Assembly: GCA_014529385.2 (NCBI GenBank)
Contig: CM043950.1
Coordinates: 79,418,343 to 79,482,342 of the forward strand
From: Adiantum capillus-veneris
Taxonomy: Eukaryota; Streptophyta; Polypodiopsida; Polypodiales; Pteridaceae
Direction of reading: 5' to 3'
DNA length: 64,000 bases
Made by a program: the position numbers and the translations under genes. Positions 54,288 through 64,000 of the stretch are shown here, in pieces (the first letter of the stretch is position 1; every line of letters starts with the position of its first letter). Below the pieces are notes generated by a model that was not told where the DNA came from, did not search any database, and was given only the letters and a program-made list of their open reading frames with translations.

Positions 54288-57200
54288 TGTCCTGCTCTGA
54301 CATGTACATAGTGGGAACACATACTACAAGAGTTATCTTGTAACTTTTTAGATACATAATTATATATCCTATAATGTACATATGCATATTTAAGTATAAT
54401 AATATGCTTTCCATCTCATCCTATTATTTATCTCAAGGGTAACCTATTCTTACTTTACCATCAAAAAATACTGTGGAAAAAGGGTCAATAGCTCTGCTCT
54501 TTAACTTGGGGCAAAAAAGCATTGATTCTTTATTTCTACTATCTCATTATCATCTCACACCCTAGCTAGATCCTATATCTAGGGTAAACTCCAATATATA
54601 TATATATTCTATGTATTTTTCATATTTTTCTTATATTTCTTTTTAAATAGCTACTAGGAGGGAATCAAATCCTAGGGGGACACTAGGTGGCATGATTTCA
54701 AAGATACACTTATTTTAATGCATTATTGCAAGCATGATTACAAAACTTTATCAAGGAGCAATGTCATGCTTTCATATGGCATGAGGGGTCCTTTGGAATC
54801 AAATGAAAGTCTAGGCTAAGGGGACCACAGGAAGGCTTTTTCTACCATAAATGGACCCTATTTTGATGATATTTTTACACAAGGTTCCAATCCGAATTGG
54901 AAAAAGATTTTAAAATGGAATTCATAGCTAATGAGCTGAATTTATTCCCATATTTTTTCTTTTTTATCTGGAGTCACGGTTGAGGAGATATGATCAAAAT
55001 ATTGGACCCCAGTCTGCCCACATCATGCAGGCACAACTCATTTCAAGCTTTTCCAATTTTTGTTCACATTGGCTCTTCTCTTCTTGTGTAAACCCTTCGG
55101 GGTTCCCTTAATACTAGAATGGTAACAGTACACTTTTATGTCCTTGGACACTTTTGTCTCCTGTTAAGTGACCATTTTGCTTGAATTATTTGAAGAGTAT
55201 GAAAATAAATTTCTAGGTGCTATATATCCACAAAGTTGCCTTATGAGCTGAAAAAAACTTAGCATTTTTTTTGGAGTAATGATCTCACCAGTAACCTTAC
55301 TCTTGCACAACATTTTTGAACCTAAACTGTGTGAAAAAACGGGTCTTGTTTTTGGCTTTTTTTCAATTTTTGGCAGCTATACCACTCTAAACTTCATGTT
55401 TGTGAGGTTTAGATGGCTAGAGGTTAGGCCTTCATAGTTATCAACATGTTTTGATGCTTGTAGGGAGAGCTAAGTGTTAAAATTGAAAGTTATGTTCAAT
55501 TTACAAGAATTGCATAATCCTCTTTTTTGGCCAAAATTAGTACTTTTATGATTTTTTTGGTGGCTTTCTTGATATCCAAATTCAATTTTGATTGTGTAAG
55601 TGTAATGTATAACATAAAGCTAATCTTCCTTGAGTTTTGGGGGACCTAATATGTATATAGCATAGTATATGATGATGGTTGAGTTTTTTGATTGCGAAAG
55701 AATACGATACATTTTAGAGTAGCAAATATAACTTTCTCAATATTGCTAGTTTCTTAGGACAATTGTGTGTATTTTGTAGGTAGTAACCATATCTAATCAT
55801 AGACTACAAACTTGGCTAGATATTGAGTAGTTTCTATGGGTTTCTAGAGGTCATAATGCTAAACCCAGTTTTTTCATGTTTGCTGTATTTAGCACTTTAT
55901 CATTGCCCCCAAGGTTCCAATTGTAAGAGATCCATTATCCTTTTGACATGCTCCATGGCTCCTTTTGAATCCAAAGGCCCAAAGAGAACTAAGAAAACAT
56001 GTATATAGTATCTGTATTGAGCGTGACTATAGAAACTTTGATGATAGGTCCGTAGAATGGCAAAAATGCAACTTTTTTGTACCTATTTTTTTTGCCCCAA
56101 AAAAAATTAGTGAGGTAAAAGCAACCATATGTTTTGGTCACCAACCCATTGAAGTTAACGGGGCATTTTATCTCATGTCCTACAAAAATCCCCACTCTTA
56201 TTTATATGCAATCAACCGTAAGAAATTGCTGTTTTGGGCAAAATGCACTGGTCCATCAACTTTGGAGGCTTGTAGTGACCAAGGAATGAGAAAAATTACA
56301 AGTTTCTCATTTTTTCCATATGTAGTAGTTATTGAACTATAAGCTCATGAAAGGAGTTTTCAAAATGAGTGGATCTACTATGGTTTTGGAAATTTTTCCT
56401 AAAACCCTGAAAGGACACTTTTATGTCCTGTTAGGTTACCATTCTAGTGTTAAAAGGGAACCTTTTCTTCCTTGAAAACCACTCAAGCATTCAAGCCATT
56501 GATGAGAGTAATTCATGAGGGAGTGAGTAGTAGTGCCAAATTGTACTTAGCCATTAACATAAGCCTAAGCCTACACTTTCTCCTAGAGGAAGACTAGCCA
56601 TTCTTGCACGCAATCCTTGGAAGATCAACTCTAATCAAAGAAGGTCTTGGACTTGGCGTATCAATCAAAGTTGAATTCTCCCCTCTTCTTCTCTCTCCAT
56701 CAATAATGGTGCTGAAGGGTTTGTCAACTAAGATGTGTTCTACATTTATGTTTTCTTGATTTCTTGTTGTTTTCTTTTTCATCTCTACTCCAACATATAT
56801 ATATATATATCTAATCTCGTCTCCTTAACCAAAGATATCTCTCTCACTCTAGGTAATTCATCCTCTCTACAAATTTTAGGTTCTCCTTGCTATAGATACA
56901 TCTCTCCCCGCAGTATGCTTATTGCCTACGGGTAAGAATAGGGCTTGGGAGGGAAACTCTCTTCTCTTCTCTTCCCTTCGCTTCTCTCGTATCTACATTT
57001 TGCACATACTAGAGTTATCCTAGATGAATAATCCACATGATGATAATTTCTATTTCTTTCACTTCGTACGATCTATTAGAATTAAGGTATGGATTAGCCG
57101 TAAAATACACTTTCAACAGCGTATAGTGTTTCTCTTTGTCCCAGAAAGGCTCAATGAAATACTTCTATCACCAGATCCCATTATACTACCTCTCATAGAC

Positions 57201-57727
57201 CATAACTTTTCTTTTGACGTAAGAGTAGTTATCTTGCTATGAACCAAGAGGATTTGTATACACAATCAATCCCAATCACTAGAAAAAATATATATAGTAT
57301 GGTAAATAATATATATATAATATATATTTGTATACACAATTAATCCCTATCACTAAACAAAATATATATAGTATGGTAAGCACAAAACTACAATTCCAAA
57401 GAACAATTCGTAGCCTATTTGGTTAGCCAAGATTGAATGCCATTCACTCATCTATTAACCCTTTCATATTACCCATGATACGATATGACCATAGCCTTGT
57501 TGTTTTCATCTTTGTGTTGTTTTGACATTCTCTTTTGTGTTCTTTCTTTGTGTGTGTGAGTGCAAGAGAGAAAGACTGGGTCTTCTTTGATTGCACTTAT
57601 TTTCCAAACCCTACTATTCATGGCATCCATGGTTTAACTCCTTCATATAGTTTTTTTTGAGTTCTCTCACAAACTCTCACAGCCATAAGCCTGGTGCTTT
57701 CCTTGCAAGATCAAAAATTTTTCGACA
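54288..57727 (+). repeat. 3' LTR of the outer element, enlarged by insertion
   Basis: 3440 bp: about 2.1 kb of LTR plus the 1338-bp TTAA-flanked element at 55112-56449. It also has a short extra duplication near 57290-57370 and a longer TG/GA stretch near 57549-57580 relative to the 5' LTR. Confidence 0.9.
55112..56449. mobile_element. TTAA-flanked terminal-inverted-repeat element, 1338 bp
   Basis: The 5' end TACTAGAATGGTAAC and 3' end GTTACCATTCTAGTG are inverted repeats; TTAA flanks both sides (55108-55111, 56450-56453) and the other LTR lacks the whole block. Subterminal ACACTTTTATGTCC occurs near both ends. TTAA duplication is typical of piggyBac and Kolobok DNA transposons. The frame at 55965-56342 has no motif I recognise, so the element is probably non-autonomous. 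Confidence 0.85.
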
Positions 57728-59223
57728 ACGGCTCATATCCATATTTGTATAGACGCCCTCGTATATCCTATACACTCATCTGGTACGCGATGAAATAACT
57801 TGCATTAGGAAATAACCTGCAAACATATTGGCTATGCCTTTCCAATTTGTATGCTCATATCATTTGCCAAACATGTGAAGTCTCAATACAAAATTTATCA
57901 ATTGTGAAAGCCGTGCTTCACATAAGTACTTCTATGCTCATAGCGAACAAATATTCTTGTCAATTTACAGAGCAAAAGAAAGTTCAATTGACCTTGTCGA
58001 ATTGACAATGTAGTGAAAAACAAAACAAATACTTGAATCAATCGAGCTTTGGATAGCCAAAGTTTGTTAAACACAAACCTTGGCATGAGCCAACCATGCC
58101 ACGTTGTGATGCCGTGGAGAAGCCATGCTTAAATTTGATGACAACACGGTTTGCACAAGCCTTGATTGTGTCTTGATGCAATATGTTTTGAAGGAAAGTA
58201 ATAAGCAAAATTGAAAGTGATTGGTTACCTCCAAAATGCCACTGTTCGTCATTTTCCTACAGTCACGATCCCCTACATGATAGTGAGGCAAGATGTGACT
58301 TGTGTTACCTCTCTTGATGCAAGCGTTAACCAGTCAGATTGTTGCAGGCTTATAAGATAAGCTGCACGCTATGCATAAGATGCACACAAGCATAGGCACA
58401 GTACATACAAGGCAGTAACTTAAGGAAAGTTCCTCAACCTAGCATGATATCTATCTCTCTCTCTCTCCTATTTCTCTCGAAGAATAATGCACTCTTTCTA
58501 AGAAGATTTTGCTACATGTTCGCTGGTGAGTCCTCCTGAGCCAAGGTGCTCTCACTCTCAGCTAGAAATTGGGCAAGATGCCATCCACATTAGTCTTCAT
58601 CGGTTTGACGATTGAACACTAATTTCCATGAGGGCTAAGAGCCACACACGATGGCTAAGAGCCATTGTTTAATCTAGGGTAAGACCCAATTGTTGATATT
58701 CCTTGGATGATTGTTCTCAAGATCGAAGAGCTCTACCTAGTGGAGTACACATTGATGTACACATTGATGTTAATTGACAAGCAAGAGTCTTGTCATTACA
58801 GATGTTTAGTGTGTCATTTTGTAGTACATGTTTTCAGTGCGATGCTCGAGTTGAGTTTTTGATAACCTTAAACTCCCATCAGCTGATCTCTACCATGGAG
58901 TATAGATGTAGCAATAGGTTGAGACAGCATGGCTGTCCATAAGAGCTATGCATTTCACTTGTGTGGATTTTTGTCTCCCTCTATAGAACTATGGATTGTC
59001 TATGGATATACTGTTTTGGGATAAGGCCCTGTGGGTGATTGCTACATCTTCCCATAGGCATTGAGGATCATAGTTTGATCTATCCCAGTTCTACTTTCAA
59101 GGAAAGAAGCCAGTAATCTACCATGGGGTAGCGGACAAATTCAACTTTTTAAGTTGATTCCAATCATTCTGTACACGGTTAACTATGTTGGTTACCCTTA
59201 CCTACTAGTTGAGCACATTCTAC
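57728..59223. other. Flanking DNA, no gene recognised
   Basis: AT-rich sequence right of the outer element. A (TC)n tract lies near 58451-58467. Short frames on both strands carry no recognisable motif. Confidence 0.5.
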
Positions 59224-59773
59224 AAAAAGTCTTACCAAGGGGTTCAATACATAGATTCTACCAATGGGTTTGGATTGTGAAGGCAACACTCAAGGTTTCC
59301 AGTACAACTTTTCTTGGTTTTTTCACACATGGGAGACGTACTCCTGTGCATTTGAATACGGGTAACTGAACTTTCGGTTCAAAATCCCCAGGGCCATGCC
59401 AAGGGAATATCGAAACAAGTATTTTGGGCCGTAGTGTCCAATATACATTATGCTGTTATGAATCCACTTGTCAGATTCGATTTGGCACATGCTATCACAA
59501 AAAGTCTTACCAAGGGGTTCATTACATAGATTCTACCAATGGGTTTGGATTGTGAAGGCAACACTCAGGGTTTCCAATACAACTTTGCTTGGTTTTTCCA
59601 CACATGGGAGACGTACTCCTGTGCATTTGAATACGGGTAATTGAACTTTCGGTTCAAAATCCCCAGGGCCATGCCAAGGGAATATCGAAACAAGTATTTT
59701 GGGCCGTAGTGTCCAATGTACATTATGCTGTTATGAATCCACTTGTCAGATTCGATTTGGCACATGTTGTCAC
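59224..59773. repeat. Tandem duplication of 275 bp
   Basis: AAAAAGTCTTACCAAGGGGT starts at 59224 and again at 59499, and the copies stay nearly identical through TCAGATTCGATTTGGCACAT. Few differences are visible, so the duplication is recent. Confidence 0.92.
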
Positions 59774-60848
59774 ATGGGATACAACATGGTCTAGGAAGTC
59801 AAGCAATTCGGTTTAGCCTGTGTGGAGCAACGAATGAGGGTCCCTCTCTCTCTTGTTGCAGAGTGTTTAGAGTTACCTCCACACACAAGTACATCTTGTA
59901 CTTGAAGGATGTTCTTTTTCAGACATCCTTAGTTGAGACATATTCCACATGTGGCGAATATGAGTCTCTGGGACTGACACTGGCGCCCCTATTTCAAATA
60001 TGTGTCACGACAAAGTTCCTAGGTGCTGGTCACATCTGCTTTCTAGACCATTTTCAACACGGTGTATTAGGACAATTTCAGTGGCCAAAAATTCTCGGAT
60101 ACTTAGAATGTCTTTTTCAGCTACAAGTACTACTAAACAACATTACAGATGGCTGTTTATACATATAGCAAGGCTATAAGTTGTTAATGAAAAATTTTCC
60201 TTTTCTGTACCTAGAAGTGATCAATGTTTCACCTTCTATTGTGATTCAGACGTTTCAGCAAGGCTTGCAAAATCTTGCAACTGAAAGTATTTAGTTTCTT
60301 TTTAGAACTATTTACATTCCTTTTTAATGTGTGCTAGGCGCATCACATTTGCCATAATTATTGGCAAGGATCACCATGGATATACAGGTTCGGATCTATT
60401 TCTTGCTAAATGCATGCACACTAGGTATTATAGGCCCTAGTGTTTAGCAAAGGCTGATTTGGAATGGCATCCATATTCCTCAGGTTGTTTCTTCTGAAGC
60501 ATTTTTGCACTCTATGTGCAGTAACTCCATGAGATTACTTTTGGGTCTACTAATCCCCAATAGAGGCCATGGCTCAGTTTGGGTGTTTGTGGATTTCTCA
60601 AGTTAACCACGATGGTTATTTCTCAACAATGTTACACAATATTGTGATTCCCTTTTACCAGTCATTTGGGATGACTGTCTGTAAACCGTGAGGGAACACA
60701 CTTCAGTACAGTCAGTTATCCAAGGGGATAGGCAGATTACAAAGTGTAATTTGGTGTTGAAGGATGTGCAAAGTGTGTACGTTAGCACCACGCGATCCAA
60801 TTAGTAAGAATTTATTGCTATACTTAGAGTTTGCTTACTATAAGTTAA
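59774..60848. other. No gene recognised
   Basis: A 141-codon frame at 59743-60168 (YILYLKDVLFQ) only faintly recalls LTR-retrotransposon text. I do not call a gene here. Confidence 0.4.
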
Positions 60849-61135
60849 CACTAGGTTGGTAACCTAACATGACATAAAAGTGTCCTTTCAGGGTTTTGAA
60901 AAAAACCTCCAAAACCATAGTAGATCCACTCATGTTGTAAAATCCTTTCATGAGGTTATAGTTCAAGGCCTACTAAACATGGAAAAAATAAGAAACTTGT
61001 AAAATTTCTCATCTTTTGGTCACACCAAGCCTCCAAAGTTGATGGACCATTGAATTTTCATCAAAACAGTCATTTCTTACGTTTTGTTGCATAAAAATAA
61101 GATAAGGGATTTTTGTAGGACTTGAGATAAATTCC
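60849..61135. mobile_element. Truncated relative of the TTAA element, inverted
   Basis: TTAA at 60845-60848 is followed by CACTAGGTTGGTAACCTAAC and CATAAAAGTGTCCTTTCAGG. This is the reverse complement of the right end of the 1338-bp element, with similarity continuing to about 61135 (partner near 56160). Confidence 0.8.
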
Positions 61136-61552
61136 CTAGTTCACTTCGAGGAATCCCAAACTACGAGCGAAGTTTTTCGAGCGATGATAAAATCGACCGA
61201 GTCAATGAGAGACACTTTATCAGAACACACATAGCCAAGCGCTCCTATATGTAACTCATTTCTGTAAGTCACTCGTTTCTTCACTTGCGAGACTAAATAA
61301 ATTGGCCCTAGACCTCCTAAAGATGGTGATTAAATTTAAGAATGGATATGTGAAGCAAGAGGTAGGTACTAGAAAGCATGGCATTGAATAACTCTTGAGC
61401 TTGTTCTTTCTTGCGTTTTTTGCTAGCAAGTAAAAGAAGATTCAGAGCTTTTCCATTGTCCAAAGGAATTCTGTAAGTTTATGAAAATCGATTTTCCCTA
61501 ACATTGTTGACATTTTGTCACAAGCTTTCATGTACATTAGCGCTCGACCTTG

Positions 61553-61760
61553 ACACCCCCTCCCCTCCCCCCCGCCTCCTCACCCCCCACTTTTGCACTA
61601 TATTTGAATATTTTTCAACTCTTTGCTTAATTATAGCATACCTAGTATTTTTCAAATGTTTGCTTAATTATAGTAGACCTTAGACCTTGGTATTTTTCAA
61701 TTGTTTGCTTAATTATAGCATACCTTATTATTTTTCAACTCTTTGCTCATGGGGCAACCT
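61553..61760. repeat. C-rich tract and short tandem repeats
   Basis: A C-rich stretch near 61553-61590 is followed by about four diverged units of TATTTTTCAA and TTTGCTTAATTATAGCATAC (61604-61750). Confidence 0.75.
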
Positions 61761-61903
61761 TATTAGTCAACTATCGTGAATATTTTTAGGATGCTGCGAA
61801 TTGAGGCCGTCACCTATTTGTTGACCAGTATCAGTATCTCTCATTGTGCATGCAATAAACAAAGACGCCAAAGTCCAAACCCTTTGTTTGTATGTGGAAA
61901 CCC

Positions 61904-62126
61904 CCCCCCCCCCCCACCCCCTTCTCTCTCTCTCTCTCTCTCTCAATGTGCAACCCGTCTTTGATGACTCTATGGAAATTCATGTGATGTAGCTTGCACA
62001 TAAAAAGACTACCCCTTCTCAGCAAGGCAACAAGGCTGCCCACCACCGCGTCCACATCCAGTAGTGCCACCACCATCTTCAAGTGTAAAGATTGTTGGGG
62101 GCAAGGTTTTGTTTTTTTTGAGAGGC

Positions 62127-62164
<38 letters not shown>
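61904..62164. repeat. Poly-C and (TC)n microsatellites
   Basis: Poly-C then (TC)n at about 61901-61943, and (CT)n at about 62129-62164. Between them a GC-richer stretch without recognised gene. Confidence 0.85.
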
Positions 62165-62172
<8 letters not shown>

Positions 62173-62339
62173 TTCTGAAACCCTATGATGAGTAGGTGCA
62201 GGAAGTGTTTCCACCCAACTGATATTGTTGTGTGGTCAGGGTGAGAATGGAAATTGCTAATCACAATTTTTTCGCTAACAAATAAGTACATTTGTTTCGT
62301 CAAGTCTCTCTTTCTCTCATTATATAGTAAAAAAAATAT

Positions 62340-62375
62340 CCCTCAAAGGGTCTACACCGGCGCAAACCGTTTGAG
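62340..62375. repeat. Imperfect inverted repeat with CACCGGCGC centre
   Basis: CCTCAAAGGGTCTACACCGG pairs loosely with GCAAACCGTTTGAGG. It is the same type as the centre of the foldback at 62686-62880. Confidence 0.6.
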
Positions 62376-62487
62376 GAAAAAACTAAAACACATTGAAGAG
62401 CCTTAGGGTAGATCCAAAGAGAAAATTTTGCAAAGTGCCAACTTTTTTTGCAATTTAACTCTATTTTCTTATATTTTTCAAGCGAAC

Positions 62488-62623
62488 TTTTTCCTTCTCC
62501 GCTTCCTATCAACCGGCTCAAGGCTAAGGTGATGCACACTTTTCCTGAACATTGGTTGGTTATAGACGCTTCGAGATAGTTTTTTTTATTAGGAAAATAT
62601 GGAAACGCACATTGAAGAGTTTT
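62488..62623 (+). repeat. Left arm of a long inverted repeat
   Basis: TTTTTCCTTCTCC, GGCTCAAGGCTAAG, GCACACTTTTCC and CACATTGAAGAGTTTT match, inverted, 63871-64000 at the window end. Together they look like terminal inverted repeats of a 1.5-kb or longer DNA element. Confidence 0.7.
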
Positions 62624-62685
62624 AATAAGTAAAATGCTTTTGCATTGACTAGAGAGAGAGAGAGAGAGAGGGAGAGAGAGTAAAA

Positions 62686-62880
62686 AATAAATAAAAGTCT
62701 TTCGCTTTTGAATTCACTTATGTGTAACATAAGATAAGGAGAGAGTTTTCAAAAAAAAAACCTCCCCAAAGGATCTGCGCCGGGGATCTGCGCCGGCGCA
62801 GATCCTTTGGGGAGGGTTTATTTTTTAAACTCTCTCCTTACCTTATGTTAGTGAATTCAAAAATCAAGGACTTTTATTTT
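62686..62880. repeat. Foldback-like long palindrome
   Basis: The left arm (AATAAAAGTC, GAATTCACTTATG, AACATAAGATAAGGAGAGAG, CCTCCCCAAAGGATCTGCGC) pairs with the right arm ending at 62880. The perfect core GATCTGCGCCGGCGCAGATC lies at 62785-62804. A partial third copy of the arm tip (GGATCTGCGCCGG) precedes the core. No coding. Confidence 0.85.
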
Positions 62881-63850
62881 TATTTTGCTCACCTTCGGGT
62901 AAGCAAGTTGCTAAGTGCTACGAGTGATGTGGCCATGTGACTTCGGAGGAAGTCTGGTGCAAGGGTTGCGGCTTGGGCGTGGGGAGCAAGATATTCTTTT
63001 GAAGTTTGAGGGCTACTGCGTCCTTGGTCAGTCCTTGGGTGTTGGTGCAACTTGCTGCCTCAGAATGCAAGGCCCATAATATCATGCAGAAGGGCTTCTT
63101 GGGTTGGCAACCTTCACCGGCAACTGGATTGTGATGCTTTTAGCTTGGCCTTTTTGGACCATTGGTTATCATGTAGGTGGTTGATGTTGGTTGGTAGCAC
63201 ATAGTGCTCGGATCTGTATGCAATGCTTGTGGGGGGAAAGTGGGTTGGAAGGAGTGGGCTATTAATGTGACAAATGCTCAGATCACTAGTGGCACCCTCT
63301 TCCTTGTCTTGCTTGATGATGGGTGTGGCGCCCTTCCTCGCCATGAGAGGTTGATGGTTGTCCTTGCTGGTTTGTTTGGTCGGTTGGAGCTTTGAAGTGG
63401 TTTTTTCTGTTTGGTGGTGCTGGTATGATTCTCTCCTTTTTTGAGATGGAGTTCATCTTGTTTCTTCTTGCAACAATATTTGGAGTGGCTTCCTTGGCAT
63501 GGTGGTCGACGGTGGCAGCGGGCCTCTGTGGTGGCTCCCGGGGAAGGCTCATCGGTGATGGGGACATTGGGCCCCGCCCTGTGCTCAACATGCTTAGAGG
63601 ATCTTATATTTCTTTTCTCGCTGCTGTGGTATGCGCATGTTCTCCTTCTAGTTATTATGCGGATCTGCAATGGTTGTTGATGTCTATCGGTTAGTGTTAT
63701 GGTTGGGTAGGGGCTCCCTGTAAAAGCCTGGTGTAATGTTTTTTTTGTAATGTTGGTGCTTTTGTTGTATGATGTCATGGCTCGGTGGAAAAATGGCTCT
63801 CTTTGTAAGTTTTTGGCTCTAATTCATTCTCACTCACATTCTGTGAGCCC
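62881..63850. other. GC-richer segment inside the inverted repeats, no gene recognised
   Basis: Composition differs clearly from the surrounding AT-rich DNA. Frames on both strands (for example 63278-63778 minus) overlap heavily and none shows a domain. It ends in poly-C then poly-A near 63849-63871. It could be captured DNA inside a terminal-inverted-repeat element. Confidence 0.4.
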
Positions 63851-63870
63851 CCCCCCCCCCAAAAAAAAAA

Positions 63871-64000
63871 ACTCTTCAATGTGCTCTTTGATGTTTTGGG
63901 AAAAAAAACTATCTCAAAGCATCTGCAACGGGCCAGTGTTCGGGAAAAGTGTGCCTTGTCTTAGCCTTGAGCTTGTTGATGGGAGCCGGAGAAGGAAAAA
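63871..64000 (-). repeat. Right arm of the long inverted repeat, cut by window end
   Basis: Reverse complement of 62488-62623 with roughly four in five bases matching by eye. The element may extend beyond the window. Confidence 0.7.

Larger units (their letters stand above)
27370..57727 (+). mobile_element. Outer Ty3/gypsy element, 30.4 kb including nested insertions
   Basis: LTRs start TGTC and end TCGACA (27370-29335 and 54288-57727) and align along their length except for a 1.3-kb insertion in the second. ACGG flanks both ends (27366-27369, 57728-57731), a 4-bp duplication that may be 5 bp depending on the LTR edge. Coding order is Gag, zinc knuckle, protease, RT, RNase H, then the nested 19-kb element, then integrase and an acidic C-terminus ending near 54228. 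A polypurine tract AGAGGGGG (54276-54283) precedes the 3' LTR. Without insertions the element is about 10 kb. Its RT wording is close to a lineage I know from fungi and non-seed plants. Several stops and a deletion make it inactive. Confidence 0.92.

Noticed and set aside
59743-60168. Possible Copia protease or integrase remnant
   Set aside because: Only a faint likeness around LKDVLF; no active-site or zinc motif seen.
63278-63778. 166-codon minus-strand frame
   Set aside because: Overlaps several equally long frames on both strands in a GC-richer stretch; no domain or codon pattern supports it.

Overview
The window looks like repeat-rich nuclear DNA of a land plant. Primer-binding sites match plant-type tRNA-Asp and initiator tRNA-Met, plant-type Ty3/gypsy elements are nested in one another, intron borders are AT-rich, and no bacterial operons are seen. 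Two retroelements (1-4290 and 27370-57727) resemble lineages I associate from memory with fungi, vertebrates and non-seed plants rather than flowering plants, so a fern, lycophyte or bryophyte is my best guess (low confidence). I see no intact ordinary host gene and no tRNA or rRNA gene.

Layout. 1-4290: a decayed Ty3/gypsy chromovirus-like element with heat-shock-element-like motifs in its LTR. 4981-21879: a broken plus-strand gene or gene series. It has unrecognised 5' exons, a long intron-like region holding arrays of a 16-bp palindromic motif and a 2.6-kb non-autonomous retrotransposon (6240-8851), a RING-like segment, an acidic repeat region, and an FCP1/HAD-phosphatase-like domain. That last ORF is split by a complete 8.9-kb LTR element (12974-21838) that carries Gag and protease but no reverse transcriptase or integrase. 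22808-26700 (minus strand): a pseudogenised DDE-transposase-like gene, with the same palindromic arrays in and around it.

27370-57727: a 30-kb outer Ty3 element (LTRs about 1.97 kb, one enlarged by an insertion). Its pol is split between RNase H and integrase by a 19-kb second Ty3 element (33846-52910, target duplication ACAAG). The nested element has gag, protease, RT, RNase H and integrase, then an unusual second retropepsin with W-x-P-K repeats and a large unrecognised third ORF. Nine copies of a near-perfect 24-bp palindrome lie in two clusters, directly upstream of gag and of the third ORF. The outer 3' LTR is interrupted at its TATA region by a 1.3-kb element flanked by TTAA; a fragment of a relative lies at 60849-61135.

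57728-64000 holds no gene I recognise. It contains a 275-bp tandem duplication, pyrimidine microsatellites, and a cluster of long inverted repeats running to the window end. The main candidates for something new are the palindrome system and duplicated protease of the nested element, the pol-less Gag-protease element related to it, and the possible large DNA transposon around the DDE gene with its palindromic arrays.
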